A DNA stretch of 64,000 bases. Origin: Myroides sp. JBRI-B21084. GTDB lineage: Bacteria; Bacteroidota; Bacteroidia; Flavobacteriales; Flavobacteriaceae. The stretch spans positions 1,302,001 through 1,366,000 of the forward strand of contig NZ_CP120653.1 in the NCBI RefSeq assembly GCF_030545015.1, in the 5' to 3' direction. Below, one piece after another: positions 18,766-28,625 of the stretch (position 1 is its first letter; each line of letters opens with the position of its first letter). The position numbers were made by a program, and so were the translations under genes. Below the pieces are notes generated by a model. That model did no database searches. It saw only the letters and a program-made list of their open reading frames with translations, and had not been told where the DNA came from.

Positions 18766-21700
18766 ATGTTCAACGAAAATTCACGAGTCAAAATTCCAGC
18801 AATTCTTCATTTGATGAAGTTGGGATATGAGTACATTCCCATAAAAGACCAAATTCGAAGAGAAGATACCAATATTTTTGAAGATATTTTTGTTGAAAGT
18901 ATTCGTAGGATCAATCCAGTTGTTCACGAAAGTGAGTTGAAGGTTCTCTTAGATGAGCTCAGTCTGGAACTGGATTACGAAGATTTAGGTGAGAAATTTT
19001 ATCAAAGATTGACCGCGAAATCTGGAATTAAGCTAATTGATTTTAAAAATTTCAACAATAATAGCTTTCATGTTACTACAGAACTGACTTGTAAAAATGG
19101 GGATGAAGAATTTAGACCAGACATTACAATTCTAGTCAACGGAATGCCTTTGGTTTTTATAGAGGTAAAGAAACCGCATAATAAAGATGGCGTTTTAGAT
19201 GAACGCAGACGTATTAATGACCGTTTTAAGAGAAGTCATTTCAGAAAGTTTGCGAATATTACACAGCTGATGATTTTCTCCAACAATATGGAATATGAAG
19301 ATGGAATTGTGGAACCTGTGTTTGGAGCCTTCTATGCAACTTCGGCTTACAAAGATTTGCATTTCAATTATTTCAGAGAAGATCCCGAATATCCTGTGAA
19401 GCATGCTTTGAAAACTATTTCAGATGAGCTAGAAAATGCTATTTTAAAGGATAATAATCTACAAGTCATTAAACACAGCCCAGAGTTTAAAACCAATAAA
19501 GAACCATATACACCAACGCATAGAATATTGACTTCTTTGCTGAGCAAAGAACGGTTGGCTTTTATGCTTCAATATTCTTTGGCTTATGTTAAAGAAGATT
19601 CTGGATTACAAAAACACATTATGCGTTATCCGCAGGTTTTTGCAACGATGGCCATTGCTTCAAAATTAGAAGAAGGAAAAAATAAAGGCATTATTTGGCA
19701 TACGCAAGGTTCAGGAAAAACGGCTTTGGCTTATTTCAACGTAAAGCATTTGACCGATTACTACCAGAAGAAACAGGTCATTCCCAAGTTTTATTTTATT
19801 GTGGATCGTTTGGATTTATTGATTCAAGCTTCTACCGAATTTTCAAATCGTGGTTTGAAGGTGAATAAAGTAAATTCTCGACAAGAATTTATTGAGGATC
19901 TGAAAGTAGTTGGAGCACTTCACAATGATAGCGGACAAGCTGAAATTACGGTAGTCAATATTCAGAAGTTTAGCGAAGATGCTACTGTGCAAGAAGCTAT
20001 TGGCTATGATATTAATACACAAAGGGTTTTCTTTTTAGATGAAGCGCACAGAAGTTACAATCCTAAAGGAAATTATTTAGCAAATCTGATCAATTCAGAT
20101 AAAAAAGCAGTAAAAATTGCTTTAACGGGAACACCTTTGCTAAAAGAAGTTGCCAAAGAATATGACTCCAAATTATTGTTCGGGAATTATATTCACAAAT
20201 ACTATTATAATCGCTCCATTGCAGATGGCTACACTTTACGATTGATTCGTGAAGAAATAGAGGGAACCTTCAAGATGGAAATGAAGGAAATAATGGAGCA
20301 AATAAAAGTAATGAAAGGCGATATTAAAGCAGCAGATGTATATGCTGATCGCCGTTTTGCAGCTGGTTTGCTGGATTATATCACCAAAGATTTAATCAAT
20401 TTCAGAGATTATTGGCAAGATGAAACCTTAGGAGGAATGGTGGTTTGCGATTCTTCCAAACAAGCCAAAATGCTTTTTGAGTTGTTTGAAGAAAAATATG
20501 GCAAACAAGAAGTTGATGCGGAGAAATTACCAATGGTTGCAGAACCCAATGCGCCATATGGAAAAAGAAAAAAAGAAAAACTAAATGCGGCGCTCATTCT
20601 GCACGACGAAAACGATAAGCATATTCGAAAGGACTTAATAGACGCTTATAAGAAAGGGAAAATCGATGTGTTGTTTGTTTACAATATGCTTTTAACCGGA
20701 TTTGATGCCAAACGATTAAAGAAATTGTATTTGGCAAGAGTTATACAAGACCATAATTTGTTGCAAACACTTACGAGAGTCAATCGACCTTACAAGAATT
20801 ATCAATATGGATATGTAGTTGATTTTGCCGATATTTCTAAAGCATTTGACCGTACCAATCAGTTGTATTTTAATGAATTACAAAGTGAATTGGGCGATGA
20901 GATGGAAATGTATTCGCATTTATTCAAGTCTCATGAAGAAATCAAAAAAGAAATTGAAGAATTGCAGGAGATTCTGTTCCGTTATGATACCGAGAACAAA
21001 GAAATTTTCTCGCAACAGATCACACAAATTACTGATAAGCAGGAGCTAATTTCTTTGATAAAAGCATTACGAACGGCCAAAGAAAATAAAAATATTATTG
21101 CCATTAATGGCTATGAAGGTTTAGGAGAGTTGGTCGATTTTGAGGTGCTCAATAAATTGTTGTTGGTAGCACAAGCAAGGTTAGACAGCTTGAACGTGAT
21201 GGAATCTTTGGATTCTGGCAACGAAACGCAAAACCTACTGAATATTGCTTTAGAAGATATTATCTTCCAATTTATAAAAGTAGGCGAAGAAGAACTAAAA
21301 CTGGCAGACGAATACAAAGACCAACTCCGAAAAACAAGAGAAGCAATGCAGCAGAATTTTGATCAGTTGGATCCTTATTTTATATTGCTAAAAGAAGAGC
21401 TTGAGCGCATTTTCAAAAACAAAAACCTATCGGAAACCAACCAGAACGATATGGTAGAAAATATGTTTTTGCTTCGCAAAATATACGATAAAGCCAAAGA
21501 ACTCAACCGAAAAAACAGCTTGTTGCAAGCCAAATATGAGCACGACGAAAAATATGTGCGTATACACAAAAGACTCACCGAAAAAGGTAATTTAAGCATT
21601 AAGGAAATGCAATTGCACCGCGCTTTGATGAATGTAAAAAATGATGTAGACCAAAAACTTGACGGACAAGAAGATATTTTGGAAAACGAAGCTTGGTTCG

Positions 21701-21831
21701 AGCGTTATTTGGTGCGTTTGGTAGCACAACAATTTGTAGTAAAAGAAAATTTAGATCTAGACGCCGCTACACGTCTGAACATTAGTAATTTAATAGGTAA
21801 AGAATATTTCCAACTCTACGGAACTCGATAA
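18766..21831 (+). CDS. hsdR: Type I restriction enzyme, endonuclease/translocase subunit
   Basis: A 1021-residue HsdR. The N-terminal nuclease has D119 and E133-V-K135 (PDITILVNG, then FIEVKKP), the PD-(D/E)xK site. The helicase motor carries Walker A TQGSGKT (313-319), DEAH (425-428) and later RecA-2 motifs such as LLTGFDAKRLKKLYL and TLTRVNRP. The C-terminal region is helical, for docking to the methylase core. Length and motif set are complete. hsdM starts three bases after its stop. It cuts unmodified foreign DNA after ATP-driven translocation. Confidence 0.96.
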   Translation: MFNENSRVKIPAILHLMKLGYEYIPIKDQIRREDTNIFEDIFVESIRRINPVVHESELKVLLDELSLELDYEDLGEKFYQRLTAKSGIKLIDFKNFNNNSFHVTTELTCKNGDEEFRPDITILVNGMPLVFIEVKKPHNKDGVLDERRRINDRFKRSHFRKFANITQLMIFSNNMEYEDGIVEPVFGAFYATSAYKDLHFNYFREDPEYPVKHALKTISDELENAILKDNNLQVIKHSPEFKTNKEPYTPTHRILTSLLSKERLAFMLQYSLAYVKEDSGLQKHIMRYPQVFATMAIASKLEEGKNKGIIWHTQGSGKTALAYFNVKHLTDYYQKKQVIPKFYFIVDRLDLLIQASTEFSNRGLKVNKVNSRQEFIEDLKVVGALHNDSGQAEITVVNIQKFSEDATVQEAIGYDINTQRVFFLDEAHRSYNPKGNYLANLINSDKKAVKIALTGTPLLKEVAKEYDSKLLFGNYIHKYYYNRSIADGYTLRLIREEIEGTFKMEMKEIMEQIKVMKGDIKAADVYADRRFAAGLLDYITKDLINFRDYWQDETLGGMVVCDSSKQAKMLFELFEEKYGKQEVDAEKLPMVAEPNAPYGKRKKEKLNAALILHDENDKHIRKDLIDAYKKGKIDVLFVYNMLLTGFDAKRLKKLYLARVIQDHNLLQTLTRVNRPYKNYQYGYVVDFADISKAFDRTNQLYFNELQSELGDEMEMYSHLFKSHEEIKKEIEELQEILFRYDTENKEIFSQQITQITDKQELISLIKALRTAKENKNIIAINGYEGLGELVDFEVLNKLLLVAQARLDSLNVMESLDSGNETQNLLNIALEDIIFQFIKVGEEELKLADEYKDQLRKTREAMQQNFDQLDPYFILLKEELERIFKNKNLSETNQNDMVENMFLLRKIYDKAKELNRKNSLLQAKYEHDEKYVRIHKRLTEKGNLSIKEMQLHRALMNVKNDVDQKLDGQEDILENEAWFERYLVRLVAQQFVVKENLDLDAATRLNISNLIGKEYFQLYGTR

Positions 21832-21834
21832 AAT

Positions 21835-23463
21835 ATGACACAAGACATTAATTATACCACCAAAACAAAACAACTCATTGACAGCCTCAAAAGCGTTTGC
21901 GCCAATTATGGTTTAGGAAACGATGGCAACGAATTCAAGATTATTACCCAAGTATTTTTGTACAAATTCTTAAACGATAAGTTTCGATTTGAAATTAAAA
22001 AACTGAAACCTGAATTGGGCGAAAACCAATCTTTTTATGAAAATCTACAAGCGATTCCAAAGAAAGAATACGATTTGCTAATGGATTTGTTAGATGAAAA
22101 CGTGATCCGTTTTAAGCCACATCAATTGATTTCGCATTTGTACAATACCCAAAACGCAGAAGATTTTGCCAAAACTTTTGACGATACCTTGCGTGATGTA
22201 AGTATCGAAAATGCCAATGTGTTTTCCATTAAATCTTCTTCGGGTGCGAAGGACAAATTGTTTGATGAACTCAGCAATTTTATTTCGGATGCTTCACAAC
22301 GTGATGCTTTTTGCAGAGCTTTGATCAACAAATTATTTGAGTTTAGTTTTGAAGAAAGTTTCGAAGATTATTTCACCGAGAAATACGATTTCTTTAAAGA
22401 TATTTTCGAGTATTTAATTAAAGATTACAACTCCGATTCGGGTGGGAAATATGCCGAATATTACACCCCAAATGCTGTTGCTCGTATTATTGCCAACATC
22501 TTGGTAGAAGGCGATGTGCGCAAAGCCAAATGTTATGATCCCAGTGTAGGTTCGGGTTCTTTGTTGATGTCCTTAGCGCATAACATTGGCGAGGACAAAT
22601 GCACGATTTATTCGGAAGATATTTCGCAAAAATCTAGTACGATGTTGCGTCTGAATCTTATCTTGAATAATCTTACACACAGTATTCCCAATGTAATCAA
22701 AACCAACACGATTGCAGAACCGATGTATCTGGATACCAAGTTTGATTTTATCGTTTCTAATCCGCCATTTAAGTTGGATTTTTCAGATTTTAGAGAGGAT
22801 TTGGAAGCCGACCGTTTCAAAGAACGCTTTTTTGCAGGCATTCCGAATGTACCGAAAACCAAAAAAGAATCGATGGCGATTTACCTCTTGTTTATCCAGC
22901 ACATTATGCACAGCTTGAATGACAAAGGAAAAGCAGCCGTAGTCGTACCTACCGGATTTATCACCGCACAAAGCAGCATAGAAAAGAAGATAAGAGAACG
23001 CTTGATCGACAAAGGTTGGTTGCGAGGTGTGGTAAGTATGCCGAGCAATATTTTTGCCAGTACCGGCACCAATGTCTCGGTAATTTTTATAGACAAAGAA
23101 GCAGGGCAAGACCACATTGTACTGATGGATGCCAGCAAACTGGGCGAAACCGTAAAAGAAGGCAAAAACCAACGCACGGTTCTCACGCGTGAAGAGGAAG
23201 ACAAGATTGTACAAACCTTTCACAGCAAAACAGTGGTGGAAGATTTGTGTGTGGTGGTGAATGCCGAAGCAGTGAAAGCCAAAAACTACAGCTTCTCGGC
23301 GGGACAATATTTTGAAGTAAAAATAGAATATGTAGATATTACCGCTGCAGAATTTACCGATAAAATGCTGGGCTTTGAAAACCGCTTAAGCCAACTCTTT
23401 ACCGAAGGCAATGCTTTGGATCAAAAAATATTAGAGAATTTAAAAGGGTTGAAGTATGAGTAA
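21835..23463 (+). CDS. hsdM: Type I restriction-modification methyltransferase subunit
   Basis: A 542-residue N6-adenine methyltransferase. After the HsdM N-terminal helical domain come YYTPNAVARIIANIL (209-223), the SAM motif DPSVGSGSL (235-243) and the catalytic NPPF (309-312). It forms the core with HsdS and both methylates host sites and supports restriction. Its 3' end overlaps hsdS by eight bases. By eye the second half is richer in G/C-ended codons than neighbouring housekeeping genes, which suggests foreign origin. Confidence 0.96.
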   Translation: MTQDINYTTKTKQLIDSLKSVCANYGLGNDGNEFKIITQVFLYKFLNDKFRFEIKKLKPELGENQSFYENLQAIPKKEYDLLMDLLDENVIRFKPHQLISHLYNTQNAEDFAKTFDDTLRDVSIENANVFSIKSSSGAKDKLFDELSNFISDASQRDAFCRALINKLFEFSFEESFEDYFTEKYDFFKDIFEYLIKDYNSDSGGKYAEYYTPNAVARIIANILVEGDVRKAKCYDPSVGSGSLLMSLAHNIGEDKCTIYSEDISQKSSTMLRLNLILNNLTHSIPNVIKTNTIAEPMYLDTKFDFIVSNPPFKLDFSDFREDLEADRFKERFFAGIPNVPKTKKESMAIYLLFIQHIMHSLNDKGKAAVVVPTGFITAQSSIEKKIRERLIDKGWLRGVVSMPSNIFASTGTNVSVIFIDKEAGQDHIVLMDASKLGETVKEGKNQRTVLTREEEDKIVQTFHSKTVVEDLCVVVNAEAVKAKNYSFSAGQYFEVKIEYVDITAAEFTDKMLGFENRLSQLFTEGNALDQKILENLKGLKYE

Positions 23464-24697
23464 AGTTACAAAAATGCTTCTTGGAGACTTAGTAGAATTT
23501 CAAAGAGGATTTGATTTACCTAAATCAGAATTCAAAATTGGAAATATACCTGTTATATCTTCAAATGGAATATTAGGGTATCATAATGAATCAAAAGCAA
23601 AAGCTCCAGGAATTACAATTGGGAGAAGTGGAACTGTTGGTAAACCACACTTCATTAAGCAAGATTTTTATCCTCATAATACTTCATTATATATTAAAGA
23701 TTTCAAAGGGAATGATCCAAAATATATCTTCAACTTGCTCAAAACTTTGAGATTAAATGAATATGGAAGTGGTTCAGGTGTTCCAACTATGAACCGAAAT
23801 CATTTACACCCAATAAATGTTTTAGCGCATAAAGATATACCCACCCAACAAAAAATAGCTTCCGTTTTATCGGCTTTGGATGATAAAATAGAACTCAACA
23901 ACCAAATCAATGCTGAGCTGGAAGCGATGGCAAAAACACTGTATGATTATTGGTTTGTGCAGTTTGATTTTCCGGTACAATCTAAGAAGAACCCTGAGCT
24001 TGTCGAAGGGTACAAGTCTTCCGGTGGAAAAATGGTCTACAATACCACCCTCAAAAGAGAAATCCCAGAAGGTTGGGAGGTGAAAGAATTGGAAGAAATT
24101 TCTAAATGTATTATGGGGCAATCACCCAAAGGAGAATCATATAATTCTGATAAAATTGGCATTCCTTTATTAAACGGTCCTGCTGATTATGAAAATGGAG
24201 TTTTAAAAGGTAGAATTTACACAACGGCACCAACAAGACTGTGTCAAAAAGATGATTTAGTATTGTGTATTAGAGCTACAATAGGTAATTTAGTGTACTC
24301 CGAACAAGAGTTCTGTCTTGGTCGAGGAGTAGCAGCAGTTAGACCAAATCATGAAAAATATTCCGAATTAATATATTTTCAATTACTACAAGAAATTGAA
24401 AGATATAAAATTCACGCGACTGGAAGTATAATTATTGGAATTACGAAAGATGATTTAATAAAGTCTAATTTTCTTATTCCAAATGAAAGTATTTTAAACT
24501 CATTTCATAAGCTAATTAAGATACAGTTTCATAAAATTAGGACTAACCTTCAACAAAACCAAGAACTGTCATCCTTGCGAGATTGGCTTTTGCCAATGCT
24601 GATGAATGGGCAGGTTAGGGTGGCTTCGACAAGCTCAGCCAACGAGGAGGAATTGGGTATGGTTGCGGAGAGTGGTGTTGAATATAAAAAGAGTTAG
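23456..24697 (+). CDS. hsdS: Type I restriction-modification specificity subunit
   Basis: A 413-residue HsdS with two target-recognition domains: about 5-135 and about 190-350. Each is followed by a conserved helical spacer (QQKIASVLSALDDKIELNN, and the diverged FHKLIKIQFHKIRTNLQQ). The spacer helices set the gap between the two half-sites. Just after each helical region lies a short repeat in frame: at 23992-24010 (giving NPELVEG) and, inverted, at 24622-24640 (giving STSSAN). These look like inserted repeats (see findings). The second half ends in an unusual tail after NGQVRV. Recognition sequence cannot be predicted. Confidence 0.93.
   Translation: MSKVTKMLLGDLVEFQRGFDLPKSEFKIGNIPVISSNGILGYHNESKAKAPGITIGRSGTVGKPHFIKQDFYPHNTSLYIKDFKGNDPKYIFNLLKTLRLNEYGSGSGVPTMNRNHLHPINVLAHKDIPTQQKIASVLSALDDKIELNNQINAELEAMAKTLYDYWFVQFDFPVQSKKNPELVEGYKSSGGKMVYNTTLKREIPEGWEVKELEEISKCIMGQSPKGESYNSDKIGIPLLNGPADYENGVLKGRIYTTAPTRLCQKDDLVLCIRATIGNLVYSEQEFCLGRGVAAVRPNHEKYSELIYFQLLQEIERYKIHATGSIIIGITKDDLIKSNFLIPNESILNSFHKLIKIQFHKIRTNLQQNQELSSLRDWLLPMLMNGQVRVASTSSANEEELGMVAESGVEYKKS
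23992..24010 (+). repeat. Short REP-like repeat in hsdS, copy 1
   Basis: CCCTGAGCTTGTCGAAGGG. Its core CTGAGCTTGTCGAAG is the exact reverse complement of the core of the copy at 24622-24640. It inserts NPELVEG-type residues after the first helical spacer, where HsdS relatives usually have a short linker before YKSSGGKMVYN. Confidence 0.8.
24622..24640 (-). repeat. Short REP-like repeat in hsdS, copy 2 (inverted)
   Basis: GGCTTCGACAAGCTCAGCC, with a 15-base core (24624-24638) that is the reverse complement of copy 1. It lies in the C-terminal tail after the second helical spacer, a position equivalent to copy 1. Confidence 0.8.
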
Positions 24698-24699
24698 TT

Positions 24700-27228
24700 A
24701 TGCAAGAAAATTTATATCAATTAAAAGAAACCTTTTTACAAGAATGGCCTTTACCTCGTATTCAAAATATGACATTAGAGGAATACACTAATTTAGATAA
24801 AACTTCCTTTTGCTATTGGGTAGAAGCTGTAACAACTGACGTAGGGAGTATATGGGGTGGTTCTGCTTATAAATTCGGAATATTTAAAAGACGAAATTTA
24901 GAATCTACAACTTTAAAGGAAAATCTATTAACAGATGGTGAATATAGTTGGGCAAAAAAATATGGAACTACTAAAGAAATTGCCTTTCAGAATATAAAAA
25001 ACATTCTATTAGCTATTATAGAAAATACGCAAAACAATACAATTGAAAACATTGATGAAATTGATTTAGGTGATGTGTATAAATGGAAAATTGCATTTTT
25101 ATATGGCGATTTTAATATAATAAACATTTTTAAAAGGGAGTCTTTATTAGAAGCAGCTCAATCTATAGGATATACTCAAGATAGTAATAATTTCAGTGTT
25201 TTAAATCGTTTTATTCTTTCAAAAAAAAACAATGAACAAGATTATTTTGATTACACGTCAGAATTATGGAAGAAAACCAAGTTAGCTAATTCAAAACAAT
25301 ATTGGTTATATGCACCTGGAGAAAATGCCAATAAATGGGAAGAATTTTACAACGATGGCATTATGGCTTTGGGTTGGGACGAATTAGGTGATTTAGAACA
25401 ATATAAATCACGAAATGATATTAAAAATGCTTTGGTGGCTGCTTATGGTGGTGAAGGAGATAAAAAGAATGATGTTTCTGCAAATGATGATTTTATAAAT
25501 AAGCTAAATATTGGTGATATTATTATTGTAAAGAAAGGCAGAAGTGAATTGTTAGGATTCGGGGAAGTAATATCTGAATATTATTTTGATGATAATGAAA
25601 TTGAATATAAAAGTCGAAGAAATGTTGATTGGAAGTTGAAGGGCAACTGGAAAGTTAATCATAGTTTAGTACTTAAAACCCTTACTGATATCACAAAGTA
25701 TAAATCAGAAGATCCTAATTATTCAAAGTATTATGAAATGTTGCTTGCCATAATGGAGGGAAAAAACCTTGGTGTGAGTTACAAACAAGGTTATTCTAAT
25801 TATTTAACTACTATTTACGGTGAAAATAGTGGAACAAAAACCTCTTACATTAAAGCTATTGAAATACTTTCTAAATTATTAAGCTACAATATTTATGAAG
25901 TAAATGATATATTGCAATTACAACAATTATATGCTGATTTAATTAAAGAGCAAAGAAATAAAGAGGGTAAATATTTTCATCCAGATGCACCTTCCTATGG
26001 TCAAAACGGATTTTATTCAGCATCAATTAAAACTTATATCGATTTTCACAAACAACTAAAGGACAATTCTATGAATAGCTCTACATACATAGCGCCATTA
26101 AACCAAATCTTATATGGTCCTCCTGGAACTGGTAAAACCTTTAATACTGTTTTAGAAGCCGCTAAAATAGTTACAGGTAATGAAACTATAAGTTATGATG
26201 AAGCTTTACAAGTTTTTAATGAAAGCCTAAATAACCAAATTGAGTTTATAACATTTCACCAAAATTATAGTTACGAAGATTTTATTCAAGGTTTACGTCC
26301 AGATACTGAAAACGGAAAGGATTTGTCTTTTGAAAAGAAAGATGGGGTTTTTAAACGCATTGCAGATAGAGCTTTGAAAAACCTACAGGCTGCGAATAAC
26401 CCTAAAAATGCTAAAAAAGAATTTGATATAGTGTTTCAGGAATTGATACAACCTTTGAATGATGGAGATGTTGATGAGCTGGAGATTAAAATGAAAAAAT
26501 CTTCCTTTTATATTACAGAGGTTGGCGAAAAATCAATTGAGTTTAGAAAAAATATTGGGGATTCTAATCATACCTTGAGCATTAATACCTTGCGTAAAAT
26601 GTATGAAAGAGGTGAAAATGATATCATACTTGGTGGGTTGCAACCTTACTACAACCCAATATTAGAATTACTTTTGGTAAAGGGTAAAAGTGAAGTAACT
26701 AATTTTTCAAGAAAGAACTTTGTTATCATCATCGACGAAATTAATAGAGCTAATATATCACGTGTTTTCGGTGAATTAATTACGTTGATTGAAGAAGACA
26801 AGCGTTCTCATGGTAAAATTCCTATGCGAGTTAATCTGCCATCAGGAGATTCTTTTATAGTACCTTCAAATCTTTATATTATTGGAACCATGAATACGGC
26901 TGATAAATCGATTTCTTTATTAGATATTGCATTGCGCAGACGATTTGAATTTGTACCTATGTATCCTAATACTCAAATTGAAGGTGTCAATAGTCCATCA
27001 GTTTTAGAAACGATAAATGCAGAAATCATTAAGCGTAAAGGATATGATTTTACTATTGGGCATGCTTATTTTATGTGTGACAGTTATTCTTTAGAGAAAA
27101 CTATTAATAATAAGGTAATACCTTTGTTATTAGAGTACTTTATGAATGATGAAAAAGAGGTTACAACCATTTTAAAAGCAGCTGAAATTGAAGTTGAAGG
27201 ATGGCCAATGAAAATGAAAACAACGTGA
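24700..27228 (+). CDS. McrB-like AAA+ GTPase of an McrBC restriction system
   Basis: An 842-residue protein. The C-terminal AAA+ motor has Walker A LYGPPGTGKT (about 471-480), Walker B IIDEINRANISRVFGELITL and the McrB hallmark GTMNTADKSISLLDIALRRRF (GTMNTAD near 730). The N-terminal 450 residues hold a region beginning YWLYAPGENANKWEEFYNDG (about 203-222) that resembles the EVE/PUA-like modified-base readers fused to McrB relatives. That domain call is from pattern memory and less certain. It starts two bases after hsdS and overlaps the mcrC-like gene by 28 bases. The expected role is recognition of modified foreign DNA and loading of the nuclease. Confidence 0.9.
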   Translation: MQENLYQLKETFLQEWPLPRIQNMTLEEYTNLDKTSFCYWVEAVTTDVGSIWGGSAYKFGIFKRRNLESTTLKENLLTDGEYSWAKKYGTTKEIAFQNIKNILLAIIENTQNNTIENIDEIDLGDVYKWKIAFLYGDFNIINIFKRESLLEAAQSIGYTQDSNNFSVLNRFILSKKNNEQDYFDYTSELWKKTKLANSKQYWLYAPGENANKWEEFYNDGIMALGWDELGDLEQYKSRNDIKNALVAAYGGEGDKKNDVSANDDFINKLNIGDIIIVKKGRSELLGFGEVISEYYFDDNEIEYKSRRNVDWKLKGNWKVNHSLVLKTLTDITKYKSEDPNYSKYYEMLLAIMEGKNLGVSYKQGYSNYLTTIYGENSGTKTSYIKAIEILSKLLSYNIYEVNDILQLQQLYADLIKEQRNKEGKYFHPDAPSYGQNGFYSASIKTYIDFHKQLKDNSMNSSTYIAPLNQILYGPPGTGKTFNTVLEAAKIVTGNETISYDEALQVFNESLNNQIEFITFHQNYSYEDFIQGLRPDTENGKDLSFEKKDGVFKRIADRALKNLQAANNPKNAKKEFDIVFQELIQPLNDGDVDELEIKMKKSSFYITEVGEKSIEFRKNIGDSNHTLSINTLRKMYERGENDIILGGLQPYYNPILELLLVKGKSEVTNFSRKNFVIIIDEINRANISRVFGELITLIEEDKRSHGKIPMRVNLPSGDSFIVPSNLYIIGTMNTADKSISLLDIALRRRFEFVPMYPNTQIEGVNSPSVLETINAEIIKRKGYDFTIGHAYFMCDSYSLEKTINNKVIPLLLEYFMNDEKEVTTILKAAEIEVEGWPMKMKTT

Positions 27229-28583
27229 TCAATCTTTTCGAGTATAAAAATAAAGTAACTTTTCCAGAGGAGCATTTCGAAAGTTTAGAAGTGTTCTTAG
27301 ACGATATATGGAATAAAAGAGAGAAGTCGGCTTATTATACCGAAGAAGAGAACAGGGAAGAAGTGCAACGCTTCGTCCAGTTTTTTCATAAAACCAATGA
27401 ATTAAAGTCGAATAAATTTGTTGGGGTTATTCATTTTCAGGAGCAAACGATTAACCTCTTACCTAAAATTTTCCATAGCAACGAAATTGCAACCGAAGAT
27501 GATGTAAAAGTTATTAATGCTCATGTTCTATGGTGGTTGAGTTATTGCCGAAAATTGAAGTTCCCGAATTATTTATCGGGTATCAATTCTGAAAAAGCCG
27601 ACTTTTTTGAAATTTTGATTTACTTGTTTAGTAAATACACCAAAGAACTTTTAGGTTCTTCGATTTATCAGAAATACGTTGAAGTTGAAAACGAGTTGAA
27701 TTTTGTTAAAGGACGAATTAATTTCAATACCTACATCAAAGAGAATTTAGCCAAAGGAAGAAATCATAAAGTAAACTGTATTTATGATTCTTTTGAAATG
27801 GATAACGAATTCAACCAATGTATAAAATACGTTGCTAAAATGTTGTTGTCAGCTTCAAATGACTATCAGAATAAGCGCAATTTAAGTGATATTTTGTTTT
27901 TGTTAGATGAGGTTTCCGATGTTCAAATTTTGTCTGAGCAATGTAAAAGAATTCAGTTCAATCCCATGTTTTCCAGTTTTGAAACTGTTCGTGATTATTG
28001 TGATTTGTTTTTAGAAAACAGTATTTCATTTAATTACAAAAGCGATTTGAAATTATTTGCTTTCTTGTTGCCTATGGAATATGTGTTTGAAGATTTCATT
28101 TATGGATTTATAGACAAAGAAATAGAAGGTATAAATCCAAAAGGACAAGCTACAGGAACTTATTTAGATGAAGCTGAAAAATTTGGTTTAAAGCCTGATT
28201 TAATACTAGACTTAGGAATTAAAAAAATAATTGCAGACACAAAATATAAATTAGTTTACTCCGATGATTCAGATCCTAAAAAAGGAATTTCACAATCCGA
28301 TTTATATCAAATGTTAGCTTATGCCGTTCGTTTTGGTATCCAAGAGATTAAATTGTTTTATCCAAATTCTGTTGCAACAGAATTGCAACCTAATGTTGCA
28401 ACTATAGAAATAAAGGATGTTCTATCGGATGAAAAGCGAATTAAAATAACAGCTCATCAATTACCAATTGTAGACAAATCAATAACAGTTGCAACCCTAA
28501 AAGAGCATGATAAATTGTTGGACTGTTTTGAAGGGGTTAGAAAAGTGTTGAAAATAAGGTTTATAGAGATTTTTACATTATAA
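27201..28583 (+). CDS. McrC-like nuclease subunit of an McrBC restriction system
   Basis: A 460-residue McrC-family protein. Its C-terminal nuclease domain has KPDLILDLGIKKIIADTKYK, the D...(D/E)xK site. The N-terminal half mediates binding to the McrB ring and includes the family block INLLPKIF. The start ATG lies inside the end of the mcrB-like gene in another frame (28-base overlap), so translation is coupled. Together the two genes make a modification-dependent restriction system that complements the type I system upstream, which cuts unmodified DNA. Confidence 0.9.
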   Translation: MANENENNVINLFEYKNKVTFPEEHFESLEVFLDDIWNKREKSAYYTEEENREEVQRFVQFFHKTNELKSNKFVGVIHFQEQTINLLPKIFHSNEIATEDDVKVINAHVLWWLSYCRKLKFPNYLSGINSEKADFFEILIYLFSKYTKELLGSSIYQKYVEVENELNFVKGRINFNTYIKENLAKGRNHKVNCIYDSFEMDNEFNQCIKYVAKMLLSASNDYQNKRNLSDILFLLDEVSDVQILSEQCKRIQFNPMFSSFETVRDYCDLFLENSISFNYKSDLKLFAFLLPMEYVFEDFIYGFIDKEIEGINPKGQATGTYLDEAEKFGLKPDLILDLGIKKIIADTKYKLVYSDDSDPKKGISQSDLYQMLAYAVRFGIQEIKLFYPNSVATELQPNVATIEIKDVLSDEKRIKITAHQLPIVDKSITVATLKEHDKLLDCFEGVRKVLKIRFIEIFTL

Positions 28584-28600
28584 ATATTATAACTTGGAAG

Positions 28601-28625
28601 TAAACTGTACTTTTTTTGGGGGAGC
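28601..28625 (+). repeat. Island-border repeat, copy 1
   Basis: TAAACTGTACTTTTTTTG (28601-28618) is identical to 59578-59595, and similarity continues through an AGCT a few bases later. This copy lies at the junction between the mcrC-like gene and the truncated Crp/Fnr gene. Confidence 0.6.

Noticed and set aside
22783..23307. 174-residue open frame on the minus strand
   Set aside because: It lies wholly antisense to the conserved hsdM catalytic region, is rich in Phe, Cys and His as expected of a shadow frame, and matches no family.
23992..24640. Phase-variable inversion of hsdS by the two repeats
   Set aside because: Inverting the segment between them would put the second recognition domain backwards and destroy the frame; no silent partner gene or recombinase lies in the window.
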